The notes under the pieces were generated by a model. It was not told where the DNA came from. It saw nothing but the letters and a program-made list of their open reading frames with translations, and ran no database searches. From contig JAKVCD010000001.1 in NCBI GenBank assembly GCA_022446815.1, positions 106,996-170,995 on the forward strand: 64,000 nucleotides of DNA, read 5' to 3'. A program made the translations under genes and the position numbers. This document shows positions 44,420-52,830 of this stretch, piece after piece (within the stretch, counting starts at the first letter, position 1; each line of letters starts with the position of its first letter). Origin of the DNA: Planctomycetota bacterium. Its GTDB lineage: Bacteria > Planctomycetota > UBA1135 > GCA-002686595.

Positions 44420-45208
44420 CTACCGGACCATCTGGTTGACCTGCTGAAGCATCTCGTCGGAGACCTTCACGGCGCGGCTGTTCACTTCGTAGTTACGCTG
44501 AGCAAGGATTAGCCCGACGAGCTCGTCGACGACGGCGACGTTCGAGCGCTCCTTGTAGCCTTGGCGAATGACGCCTGTGCCGCTCTCTCCCGGGGAGACC
44601 GACTGGCCTTGACCTGAGCTGACGGTCTCACTGAAGAGGTTCGCTCCCTGCGCCTTGAGGCCGGCGGGGTTGGCGAAGCGCCAGAGCTGAATCCGGCCAG
44701 CCTCTGTCGGCGGCTGATCGTCAGAGACGCGAGTCGAGATCGTCCCGTCCTCCGCGATGTCAATCCCGACGACATCGCGCGAGACGGTCGGCGCGTTCAG
44801 GAGCTCATAACCTTGCGCGGTGACGAGCTTGCCGTCGCCGTCGCGGTTGAATGTCCCGTCACGGGTGTAGCGGATCTCACCGTTGGGCTGCTTGACCGCG
44901 AAGAAGCCCTCGCCTTGGATGGCGAGGTCCAAGCCCTGGCCGCTGGCCACGAGCTCTCCCTGACGGAAGTCCTTGTGCGAGCCAGAGATCTCTACGCCGC
45001 TGCCGAGCTGGAGGCCGGTCGGGCGCATGTGATTGGAGCCTGTCGCGGCGCCGGGCTGCTCGTACGTCTGATAGAAGAGCGAGCGGAAGTTGAGATCGCT
45101 GCGCTTGAAGCCGGCGGTGTTCACGTTCGCGATGTTGTTCGCGATGTTGTCGACCTGCTTCTGTTGGGCCTTCATTCCTGAGGCCGCTGTCATGAGTGCA
45201 CGGATCAT
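44420..45208 (-). CDS. flgG: Distal rod protein FlgG
   Basis: 262 residues, the standard length. N-terminal MIRALMTAASGMKAQQKQVD and NIANNIANVNTAGFKRSDLN; YTRDGTFNRDGDGKLVTAQG; C-terminal VELVGLILAQRNYEVNSRAV-type with QMVR. Downstream of flgF by 29 bases. Confidence 0.97.
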   Translation of the reverse strand: MIRALMTAASGMKAQQKQVDNIANNIANVNTAGFKRSDLNFRSLFYQTYEQPGAATGSNHMRPTGLQLGSGVEISGSHKDFRQGELVASGQGLDLAIQGEGFFAVKQPNGEIRYTRDGTFNRDGDGKLVTAQGYELLNAPTVSRDVVGIDIAEDGTISTRVSDDQPPTEAGRIQLWRFANPAGLKAQGANLFSETVSSGQGQSVSPGESGTGVIRQGYKERSNVAVVDELVGLILAQRNYEVNSRAVKVSDEMLQQVNQMVR

Positions 45209-45237
45209 AGGAGGTGTTCCTCTTAGGGTTGCTAGGG

Positions 45238-45942
45238 CTAGCCGATGCGCTGCTGCAGCAAGCGCTCGTAGGTTCGGTTGATCATTTGCACGAGTCGGTT
45301 CGCCGACTCGAAGGAGCGCTGGACGGTGATCATCGAGACGAGCTCGTCCATCGATGACACGTTGGAGCTCTCCAGGTGTCCTTGGTGAATGACTCCCTCA
45401 GCGGGGAGTTCGCTCGATCCCTCTGTAGCGGAGAAGTACCCGCCGCCTACTGAGGAGAGCGCGGACTCGTTCGCGAAGTCGACGACGCGCAGGCGGCCGA
45501 CCTCGTTGTCTCCTTGACGCACCACTCCGGCGCTGTCGACTTGGACGAGCTCGCCGTGGGGGTCGAGGAGGCCTTGCGCTGACTCCCATGCCACGGGGTG
45601 TCCTTCCGTGGACTGGAGGATGCCCGCGCTGTCCACACGGAAGTTGCCGCGGCGGGTGTAGAGCTCGCCGCTCACGCCGTCGACCGCGAACCAGCCGCGA
45701 CCTTCAATGGCGAGGTGATAGGGGCTAGATGAGCGCTCTAAATCACCCTGGGTGAAGTCGCTTCGGTGGCGAGTGTCCACCTCGAGGTATCCCTCAGCCG
45801 CCGGTACTGTGAAGGCTTGGGTCGCCCCCGCCTGGCGCTTGAAGCCAGGGGTGTCGACATTTGCCAAGTTGGCGGTGATGGCTTCGAGTCGCTTCTCTGC
45901 GGTGCGGAGGGCGCTGACGCCGTTGTAGAGTCCGGTATCCAT
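45238..45942 (-). CDS. flgF: Proximal rod protein FlgF
   Basis: 234 residues from ATG 45942; the upstream in-frame GTG at 45978 is rejected because it lies before the predicted transcription start. Motifs: DTGLYNGVSALRTAEKRLEA, ITANLANVDTPGFKRQAGAT, RGNFRVDSAGILQST, and the C-terminal SMDELVSMITVQRSFESANR. First gene of the 11-gene unit to the GNAT gene. No Shine-Dalgarno is seen, and the predicted leader is only about 4 bases. Confidence 0.94.
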   Translation of the reverse strand: MDTGLYNGVSALRTAEKRLEAITANLANVDTPGFKRQAGATQAFTVPAAEGYLEVDTRHRSDFTQGDLERSSSPYHLAIEGRGWFAVDGVSGELYTRRGNFRVDSAGILQSTEGHPVAWESAQGLLDPHGELVQVDSAGVVRQGDNEVGRLRVVDFANESALSSVGGGYFSATEGSSELPAEGVIHQGHLESSNVSSMDELVSMITVQRSFESANRLVQMINRTYERLLQQRIG

Positions 45943-45957
45943 TACACCGGCTCTGTA

Positions 45958-45972
45958 GCACGCGCCTTGCCA
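45958..45972 (-). promoter_or_regulatory. Sigma-54-type promoter of the flgF unit
   Basis: Minus strand TGGCAAG-GCGC-GTGC, with GG and GC at correct spacing; it differs from consensus at two fixed bases. The fliK promoter has the same TGGCAAG-N4-GTGCT. The predicted start lies about 4 bases before the flgF ATG. Confidence 0.75.
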
Positions 45973-45998
45973 AGCCACCCCTCAAGCAAAATGTTTAC

Positions 45999-46026
45999 TT
46001 AAGTGGTTTAAAGACAGCAACTTACG
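45999..46026 (-). promoter_or_regulatory. Inverted-repeat element, copy C (upstream of flgF)
   Basis: On the minus strand CGTAAGT-N14-CACTTAA: GTAAGT arm intact, the other arm ACTTAA instead of ACTTAC. It lies 26 bp upstream of the -24 element. Confidence 0.6.
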
Positions 46027-46124
46027 GCGTAGCCGCCCATCGCCTTCCCGGCACCTGCCACCGCATGGGTAGGAACTGTTTTCCCCATGGAGAAAGTCCT
46101 TCCGGACACTTCTACCCAATGCAA

Positions 46125-46151
46125 AGAGCCGGCCCCGATGGGACCGGCTCT
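46125..46151 (-). terminator. Terminator of the fliK-flgD-flgE unit
   Basis: A 12-base arm AGAGCCGGTCCC pairs with GGGGCCGGCTCT across a 3-base loop (one weak G-T pair), 28-54 bases after the flgE stop. Only a short TTTG follows, so it may be weak. Confidence 0.65.
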
Positions 46152-46178
46152 CTGGGAGTGCCTCCTTAATAAGGGGGC

Positions 46179-48095
46179 TTAGATCAAGTTGACCGCGTCG
46201 TTCAGGAGCTCGTCCTGGACGCTGATGACCCTCGAGCTCGCCTGGTAGCCTCGCTGGGCCTCGATCAAGTGCACGAACTCCTCAGCCGTGTCGACGTTGG
46301 ACTCCTCGAGCGCGCCGCCAATGACCGCGCCTGCGGGCCCGCTGGCCCCCGCGCCAATGCTCGATCCGCCGCTCGCGACAGTCTCTCGCCAGAAGTTTCC
46401 GCCTGCGGCCTCGAGCCCCTCGGCGTTACCAAACACAGCGACCCCGACAGAGCCGAGAGTCCGCTGTTGGCCGTTCGTGTAGTAGCCCTTGACACTCCCG
46501 TCTGACTCGATGGACAAGTCCGCGAGCTCGCCTAGGCCAAAGCCGTCCTGGCCAGAGATGCGCGCGCTCGCTGCGTCACCGAACTGCGTCAAGCCATCGA
46601 GTTGGCCGTCTGTGCCCATAGAGAGAGACAAGGTTTGGGCGCCCCCGTCCATCCAGTCCACTGTGACGCTCGCTGCGAGAGCGGAGAGGTTGCTGGGCGC
46701 ACCGTTGGAGTCAAACGCGATCCCAGTGATCGGGCCTGAGGTGACAACGCCTGCGTCAGCGTCAGCCTCTGCGCTCAACGTCCAGGTCCCGTCCGCTTCA
46801 CGAGCGAAGCTCAGGGTGAGCTGCCGAGCGACACCTGCGGCGTCGAAGACCTCTGTTGAAGTGACGACGCGGTCTGCATCAGTCCCCTGCGTCGTGACCA
46901 TCGGCAGGTAATCAGACCAGCTGGTAGAGCCAACGTTCGTCCCTAGGTCGCTGATCGACATCGAGAGCTCCGTAGCGCCAGCTGTGTCTGCCGTGAGGGT
47001 CAAGCGACCGCTCGCGTCGAGCGCTGCCGTAGCCCCTGCGTAGAGGTCGTCGATGAAGCTGACGAGGTCTCCCACAGACGTGCCATCCGTGCCATAGACA
47101 AAGGAGGCGTTGATCGCTGAGCCGTCGACGTCTACCCCGCTCAAGGTGATCGTGTCACCAGGGGCATAGTCGCTGTTACCGCTTGGGAGCGCGTTCAGGT
47201 CCGTAGCGAGAGAGACGTCTACCTCCGAGCCGGTGACGAGGTTTGTCGTGAGCCCTGCCGCTGCGGCGAGGTCTTGGCCTGCGCCGCCAGGCGTGAACTG
47301 CAGGCTCGCGCCGTCGCCAGCCGCCTCGCTCACCACCTCGATCGCGCCGCCGTTCAACGAGGCTGAGACGTGGTCGAGCGCGTCGATGGCGTCAGCCACG
47401 TCCTGCATCGTCACCGGCGCACCGGTACCTTGGATCGCGATGGACTGGGGCGCACCGCCGGAGACCGTGAGGTCCATAGTCCAGGTCTCTCCTGCGGGGA
47501 TCGTAAAGGAGCCAGTCTGAGTCCCGGTCAAAGTCGCGGGGCTCCCCTCGCGCAGAGGAGTGCCTCCGGTGAGGACCGCTGCGAAGGGACCGCCGACCTC
47601 TGCCGGCAAGTTACCCGAGAGAGTCATGGACTGGGTCGCGCTGGGGGCGAAGGGTTTCGTCGTGTCGAGGGTGATCGCTTGACCGCTCCCCGAGAGGACA
47701 CGATAGCCGCTCGCGAGATCCACGAGGGTGTTCGTCGAATCGAGTCCGAAGCTCCCGACCCTGGTATAGAGGTCTGCACGCCCATTGCTGAGCGCGAAGA
47801 AGCCATTTCCGCCGATAGCAAGGTCAAAGGATCGCCCTGTCTGAGTGATCGCCCCTTGGCTGAAGTCTCTTGAGATGGCGCCCATCGCGACGCCACCACC
47901 GATCTGCATCGGGTTCGTCCCGCCAGAGCCGCCATTCATCGCTGGCCGGAGGCTGCGAGAGAACGCGTCTCCAAAGGTCGCAGACGCCGACTTGAAGCCG
48001 GGCGTGTTGGTGTTGGCGAGGTTGTTACCGATGACATCGAGCCAACCCTGGTGGGCGTGGAGCGAGCTCAGCGCTGTGTAGAGGGAAGATGCCAT
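46179..48095 (-). CDS. flgE: Hook protein FlgE
   Basis: 638 residues. N-terminal MASSLYTALSSLHAHQGWLD and VIGNNLANTNTPGFKSASAT; C-terminal ALEESNVDTAEEFVHLIEAQ and RGYQASSRVISVQDELLNDA. Larger than enteric FlgE (about 400) because of extra beta-rich surface domains with many Thr/Ala/Asp. Follows flgD by 3 bases. Confidence 0.96.
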   Translation of the reverse strand: MASSLYTALSSLHAHQGWLDVIGNNLANTNTPGFKSASATFGDAFSRSLRPAMNGGSGGTNPMQIGGGVAMGAISRDFSQGAITQTGRSFDLAIGGNGFFALSNGRADLYTRVGSFGLDSTNTLVDLASGYRVLSGSGQAITLDTTKPFAPSATQSMTLSGNLPAEVGGPFAAVLTGGTPLREGSPATLTGTQTGSFTIPAGETWTMDLTVSGGAPQSIAIQGTGAPVTMQDVADAIDALDHVSASLNGGAIEVVSEAAGDGASLQFTPGGAGQDLAAAAGLTTNLVTGSEVDVSLATDLNALPSGNSDYAPGDTITLSGVDVDGSAINASFVYGTDGTSVGDLVSFIDDLYAGATAALDASGRLTLTADTAGATELSMSISDLGTNVGSTSWSDYLPMVTTQGTDADRVVTSTEVFDAAGVARQLTLSFAREADGTWTLSAEADADAGVVTSGPITGIAFDSNGAPSNLSALAASVTVDWMDGGAQTLSLSMGTDGQLDGLTQFGDAASARISGQDGFGLGELADLSIESDGSVKGYYTNGQQRTLGSVGVAVFGNAEGLEAAGGNFWRETVASGGSSIGAGASGPAGAVIGGALEESNVDTAEEFVHLIEAQRGYQASSRVISVQDELLNDAVNLI

Positions 48096-48098
48096 GGC

Positions 48099-48584
48099 TT
48101 AGCCCTCCGCACCTTCAGCGGTCTCGTCGCCGGCGCTCGTGTCGCCTTCGACCGTAGTGTCACCATCGGTGATCTCAAGCACGCTCGCGAGAGGCACATC
48201 CCGTCCGTCAATGTTCAGGACCGCGAGGCCGTCCTCGATCTTCACCGACTGAACCGTCCCGGTCTGCTCAGCGCCCGACTCTAAGTCTGTGAAGGTGACC
48301 TCTTTTCCTATCAACGCAGAGCTCTGGGTGAGCTGGCTCATGAGCGCGTTCCCTTGCTGGAGCATCGCGAGCCCGACCATGTTCTCGTTCAGGTTCTGAA
48401 TCCCCTCTAGCGAGGAGAGGTCCGTCAGCTGCGCGATGAACTTGTCATTGTCCATCGGCGACAGCGGGTCTTGGTTCTTCAACTGCTGAACGAGGAGCTC
48501 CATAAAGGCCTCCTTGTCCATCTGCCCGCCGCCGATCGCGTCGGCGTAAGAGCTGTCGTTGTGTGAGATTCCTGAGATGCTCAT
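48099..48584 (-). CDS. flgD: Hook cap/scaffold protein FlgD
   Basis: 161 residues; N-terminal FlgD motif MDKEAFMELLVQQLKNQDPL, then PMDNDKFIAQLTDLSSLEGI and the SSALIGKEVTFTD segment. The C-terminal beta domain of longer FlgD proteins is mostly replaced by an acidic Thr/Gly tail. Lies between fliK and flgE. Confidence 0.95.
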   Translation of the reverse strand: MSISGISHNDSSYADAIGGGQMDKEAFMELLVQQLKNQDPLSPMDNDKFIAQLTDLSSLEGIQNLNENMVGLAMLQQGNALMSQLTQSSALIGKEVTFTDLESGAEQTGTVQSVKIEDGLAVLNIDGRDVPLASVLEITDGDTTVEGDTSAGDETAEGAEG

Positions 48585-48599
48585 GTTTTCCTCTCGGGT

Positions 48600-49586
48600 T
48601 CAGGCGTAGTAGTCGACCCCTTCGGCGTTGGCGAAGAGGCGGTGGATCTGATCGGGTGACGGCTCGACAGCGTCAGCGCCGTCGGCTTGCTCTGTGGTCT
48701 CAGCTTCATAGCCGAGGGCGAGATCGAGCTCTGCATGCTCAAAGCCGCGATCGCCGAGGGAGGCCTCTAGCTCGGGCATGTGCTGCTCGAGCGCAGCGAG
48801 CGCTTCGGGGGTCTCTGCACGAACGATGGCTTTGACCTCTTCCCCTTCGACGATGAGCTTGATGGAGACTCGGCCGAGCTCTGCCGGCTTGAGGTGAACC
48901 GTCGCGGTGCGTGCTTCGGGGATCAGCTGTAGACGAACCTGCCGCAACACATCCGACGCCTGCTCTCGGTCGGGGGTCGGCGCGGTCTCGCTGGTCGGCT
49001 TTGCATCTGCGCGGACCTTCGTCACAGGGGCCTGCTCCTTCATCCCTTGCGCCGGCGCGGCCTGTACCGCTTGCGCTTGAGGGGCGGTGGTCTTTGCGAT
49101 GAGCGGAGCTGATCCAAGCTGGCCTTGGGGCGGCAGCTTGGTTGAGCTGAGTTGCGGAGCTTGAAGCTGCGAGAGCTCCTGCTTCATGCCGCCCTCTGTC
49201 CTGCTCGCATGAGCAGCCCCCTCTTTGGGCTGAGCTGCAGGGCTAGCCTTAGACTTCAGGCTAGAAGCGAAGCTCTGATCTCCACCTGATGCGCGCTGTG
49301 TGCTCTCACCTGAGGGGCCCTGCTGAGCTTCGCTCCTGCGAGCTTCAACCCCGCCTTCACCCCTTGATCGCTGCCTCCTGCCGCGATGCGATCTGCGTGC
49401 GCCGTCAGCCCTTCTCTCCCGAGCTCCCTCAGAGCGCATGGAGCGCTCTTCTGATCCAGATCGGCTCCTGCCAGCCTCTTGGGCGGCCGCTCGTGTCCTC
49501 GAGCGAGAGTGTTGCCTAGATATGCTCTCCCTTGAGGAGCGGGGCTCCGGGATCTGGGCTTGGGGCTTAATCGGGAGGGATTCCAT
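48600..49586 (-). CDS. fliK: Hook-length control protein FliK
   Basis: 328 residues from ATG 49586; the in-frame start at 49742 is upstream of the predicted promoter and is rejected. The N-terminal two-thirds are low-complexity, rich in Ser/Arg/Gln/Ala/Pro, as in FliK rulers. The C-terminal substrate-switch domain has RLQLIPEARTATVHLKPAEL-type residues, then GRVSIKLIVEGEEVKAIVRA and ALAALEQHMPELEASLGDRG, the FliK-C signature. First gene of fliK-flgD-flgE. Confidence 0.92.
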   Translation of the reverse strand: MESLPIKPQAQIPEPRSSRESISRQHSRSRTRAAAQEAGRSRSGSEERSMRSEGARERRADGARRSHRGRRQRSRGEGGVEARRSEAQQGPSGESTQRASGGDQSFASSLKSKASPAAQPKEGAAHASRTEGGMKQELSQLQAPQLSSTKLPPQGQLGSAPLIAKTTAPQAQAVQAAPAQGMKEQAPVTKVRADAKPTSETAPTPDREQASDVLRQVRLQLIPEARTATVHLKPAELGRVSIKLIVEGEEVKAIVRAETPEALAALEQHMPELEASLGDRGFEHAELDLALGYEAETTEQADGADAVEPSPDQIHRLFANAEGVDYYA

Positions 49587-49600
49587 CGTGCCCCGTACAA

Positions 49601-49615
49601 GCACACCACTTGCCA
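49601..49615 (-). promoter_or_regulatory. Sigma-54-type promoter of fliK-flgD-flgE
   Basis: Minus strand TGGCAAG-TGGT-GTGC; same deviations from consensus as the flgF promoter. The predicted start is about 3 bases before the fliK ATG. Confidence 0.75.
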
Positions 49616-49630
49616 AGTAAGAGGACTTTC

Positions 49631-49658
49631 TGTAAGTCGCTTCACAGAAGTCACTTAC
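49631..49658 (+). promoter_or_regulatory. Inverted-repeat element, copy B (upstream of fliK)
   Basis: TGTAAGT-N14-CACTTAC with both arms perfect. It lies 15 bp upstream of the fliK -24 element, 11 bp (one helical turn) closer than the flgF copy. Confidence 0.65.
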
Positions 49659-49911
49659 GGACACTTCGAGCTTGGTCCACCTAAGCTCATACCGGAAGGT
49701 CTTTCCTGGCTGGTGTGAAAGGACTCGCCTCCCCCGAAACAAATTCAGCCCAGAGCTCGTCTTCCCTCACCTGGGCGACGCCTTCACCACCCAGGATCCT
49801 CACAGACGGGTATCCTCAAGTGGAGTCGGGGGTATCCCTAGAGGTGCACAAATGGCCCTTGTGACCTCTAAAGCTGCGAAAGCCCCACTCTGCTCCAAAG
49901 CCGATTCAGCT

Positions 49912-52821
49912 ATGACCAAACTCCTAAGCGCTATCGCCCCCCTGCTCCTCGTGCTCCCCTCTGTGGCTCAGCACGCTCAGGTCTCTGCAGTCGCTGTGGA
50001 CCCCGCAAACCCTGATCACGTCTGGGTCTGCAACAAGACGAACTACTCTGTCTCACTCATCGACGTAGCCGCTGGTCAGGCCCTCGCGGAGGTTCGCGTT
50101 GGAGTCTGGCCGCGCTCACTCGCCCTGAGCGCAGACGGAAGTAAGCTCTTCGTCGCCTGCCAGCGTGGAAACGTCTATGAGGAGCAGAACTCTATCCTCG
50201 GGATGCCCGCAGCACCGAAGCTAGGCCTGATCTCGGTAATCGATACGCAGACCCGGGCTGTGACCCAACAGCTCTATGACGTAGGCATTGAGCCTTACGG
50301 CCTCGCGCTCGCACCTAACGGCCTCTGGTTCGCGGTGAGTGGCTTCCGCTCGGGAACGATCAAGTTCTTCGACGCTGCGAACTTCAGCGAGGTCCACGAG
50401 CACCAATACGACCGCAGCCTGAACTTCATTCCTCCGGGAAAGACCGTTAAGGATGTCGACGCGAACAGGGACGGGCTCCCTGACCTCGGTGACCCTCGAG
50501 GCTTCACCATCAGCGCGGACAGCCAGCGCCTCTACGTCACCCACAACAAGTCGCCCTACATCTCTGTCCTCGATGTCAACCTCGACTCGCGTGGGATGCC
50601 TGTCGGTGCATCCGTAGGTGCGAAGATCGACATCAACGAGTACCCCTTCGACCCGATCATGAACCCGGTCCCGGTCCAAGAGCTCAAGAGCCAAGGGGTC
50701 CCGCGCTTCATGGAGGACATCGCCCTCTCGCCGGATGGCAGCCTCGCGGTCATCCCTCACCTCCTCCACAACGTCAACCACGACGTAAACCATGACTTTG
50801 GCCCCGGCTTCGCTGGCGACTTCGCCAACCGGGTCTATCCGGGCCTCACGGTGATCGACGCGGCGAACAATAGCTACGGCCAGCCGGGCGACGCCTCCAA
50901 GCGCCTCCATCATGAGCTAGATGATGACCCGGAGCCCGCTGAGTACGGCTCTGTCGGCGACCCCGCCCCCTTCACTGGCGGAGACACCGTGCTCCTCGGA
51001 GCTGTGGGCAGCCCCATCCTCGGGGGGAGCGCGAACTTCCAGATCACGGGGAAGTCGAGCACGGATCTCGTCGAGCTATGGATCGGCACGAAAGAGATCA
51101 ACCAGCCCACGAGCGAGGGGGTGCAGAGGGTGGTCCCCCGCTTCGTCTATGACCTCTCGACGAACGACACCAAGACGATCAACATCCCGAACAACCCAGC
51201 CCTCGACGGCCTCACGGTGATCTGCCAAGCGCGTATCACCCGCATAACCGGTCACCGCCGGTGGACGAACGCTGTGCGAATGAGGATTCGCCCTCAGGGC
51301 GTCCAAGCCGATGAGCTCGGTCACCGCGCCGGGCATCCGAGCAAGGCGCTCTTCAACTCAGCTGGTGATCACATCTTGCTCCTCAACCGTGGCTCGGAGG
51401 ACGTCTTCCTCTTTGATGTGGATCAAGGATCCCTCAACTTGCGCGCGGTCTACCCACCGAGGATCGGCTTCCAAGAGCGCTCCCCCATGGATTCGACCAC
51501 CCCTACGGGCGACCTGCCTCTAGGGATGGCGCTTCACGAGATCCCGGGCACGAGCCGGGCGAACCTCTACATCATCAACGAGGTGAATCGCACCCTCTCT
51601 TGTCTGGAGGTCGACTTCTCCTCCGGCGCGATCGTCTCCACCTCGCCGCAGATCAACACGCTGATAAACGCTGACGCGATGACATTCAGCGCGCGACGCG
51701 GCTTAGAGATCTTTGAGGACGCCTCTAGGGCTCAGACCACCGGCTCATTCAACAACAGCTGCGCGTCATGCCACTTCGAGGGCGGTGAAGATGCGAACGT
51801 ATGGCAACGGCCCGCGGGTCCGCGCTCGACCATGCCCGTCTACGGCGGCACTCTCGGGACAGGCCTCCTCTTGTGGAAGGGTGCGCGCTTGCACCTCGGT
51901 GAGACCGGACCGATGTTTGGTGATGAGAACGGGGGGCATGGCGACTTCACTGACGCTGAACAGTTCGCGCTCATCGACTATCACGAAGAGATCCCGATCC
52001 CTCTGAACCCCAACCTGGACCCTGTAACGGGAGACCTCACCCCCTTGGCTCAGCTCGGAAGGGACCTCTTCTTTGGCTCGAATGACACGGGCCTCAACCC
52101 GACGCTCCGACATGCTGGCTGCGCTGAATGCCACAGCATCGAAGAGACCAACCCCGGGAGCTCTCCTGGCCCGCGCCTCTATACCGCGGACTTCCTAAAC
52201 CCGCTGATCACGCAGCAGCCTGTCTTGGACATCTGGGACCCCGACTGCTTCTCGCTTAGAGAGAACATCGTTCAGATCAACATCCGCAATGTGAACACGG
52301 GCGTGAACATCGACATCAATGGTGACGGCGTCCCGGATACTGACCGCAACCTCGATGGCTACTCAGACCTCGAGACCTATACACCGCAGAACATAGACCG
52401 CGAAGACGGCTTCAAGCGGGACGACCCCAACAGCTATCCCTGCCCCTGCGACCCGAGCTTCGACCCGCTCTGTGACCCCGCAGACCCCTTCCGACACTTT
52501 GGTCGAGAGGCGACTCACTTCTCCATCCCGACCAAGCTCGGAGTCTTTGCGACAGCGCCCTACTTTCACGACCATGGGCCGCTCTCGCTGCGCGCCTTGA
52601 TCGACCCAGAGGTCCAGACCTCTGCGAACTCGGTCTACGGGGACGCGGCCTACGCTGACGGAGTCTCGCGCGCAGGCCTGGCGAAAAACTTCAACGAGTT
52701 CCACGACGTCCGTGGGCATGAAGAGTTCTTCCCCGGCGTCTCAAAAGTCCAACAGGACCTGATGAGTACAAACGTCGACGCCGATATCGAGGCACTCTTG
52801 GCCTTCATCGAGTCGCTCTAG
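49912..52821 (+). CDS. YVTN beta-propeller / di-heme cytochrome c protein
   Basis: Exported protein of 969 residues from ATG 49912 (signal peptide MTKLLSAIAPLLLVLPSVAQ). An alternative in-frame ATG at 49852 has a better Shine-Dalgarno (GAGGTG) and would lengthen the N terminus by 20 residues. Residues about 30-300 and 440-560 show YVTN-type propeller blades (NYSVSLIDVAAGQALAEVRV; WPRSLALSADGSKLFVACQR). The C-terminal third is MauG/cytochrome c peroxidase-like, with heme motifs CASCH and CAECH, plus DINGDGVPDTDRNLDGYSD calcium-binding repeats between the second heme and the end. Likely a periplasmic electron-transfer or peroxidase protein. Confidence 0.85.
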   Translation: MTKLLSAIAPLLLVLPSVAQHAQVSAVAVDPANPDHVWVCNKTNYSVSLIDVAAGQALAEVRVGVWPRSLALSADGSKLFVACQRGNVYEEQNSILGMPAAPKLGLISVIDTQTRAVTQQLYDVGIEPYGLALAPNGLWFAVSGFRSGTIKFFDAANFSEVHEHQYDRSLNFIPPGKTVKDVDANRDGLPDLGDPRGFTISADSQRLYVTHNKSPYISVLDVNLDSRGMPVGASVGAKIDINEYPFDPIMNPVPVQELKSQGVPRFMEDIALSPDGSLAVIPHLLHNVNHDVNHDFGPGFAGDFANRVYPGLTVIDAANNSYGQPGDASKRLHHELDDDPEPAEYGSVGDPAPFTGGDTVLLGAVGSPILGGSANFQITGKSSTDLVELWIGTKEINQPTSEGVQRVVPRFVYDLSTNDTKTINIPNNPALDGLTVICQARITRITGHRRWTNAVRMRIRPQGVQADELGHRAGHPSKALFNSAGDHILLLNRGSEDVFLFDVDQGSLNLRAVYPPRIGFQERSPMDSTTPTGDLPLGMALHEIPGTSRANLYIINEVNRTLSCLEVDFSSGAIVSTSPQINTLINADAMTFSARRGLEIFEDASRAQTTGSFNNSCASCHFEGGEDANVWQRPAGPRSTMPVYGGTLGTGLLLWKGARLHLGETGPMFGDENGGHGDFTDAEQFALIDYHEEIPIPLNPNLDPVTGDLTPLAQLGRDLFFGSNDTGLNPTLRHAGCAECHSIEETNPGSSPGPRLYTADFLNPLITQQPVLDIWDPDCFSLRENIVQINIRNVNTGVNIDINGDGVPDTDRNLDGYSDLETYTPQNIDREDGFKRDDPNSYPCPCDPSFDPLCDPADPFRHFGREATHFSIPTKLGVFATAPYFHDHGPLSLRALIDPEVQTSANSVYGDAAYADGVSRAGLAKNFNEFHDVRGHEEFFPGVSKVQQDLMSTNVDADIEALLAFIESL

Positions 52822-52830
52822 GCCGGATCG

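Noticed and set aside
48600..49742. Longer fliK start at 49742
   Set aside because: The extra 52 residues would span the sigma-54 promoter and the inverted-repeat element and show no FliK character.
49808..49837. Direct repeat GGGTATCC with 22-bp period before the propeller gene
   Set aside because: Only two 8-base copies; too short to support a regulatory call.
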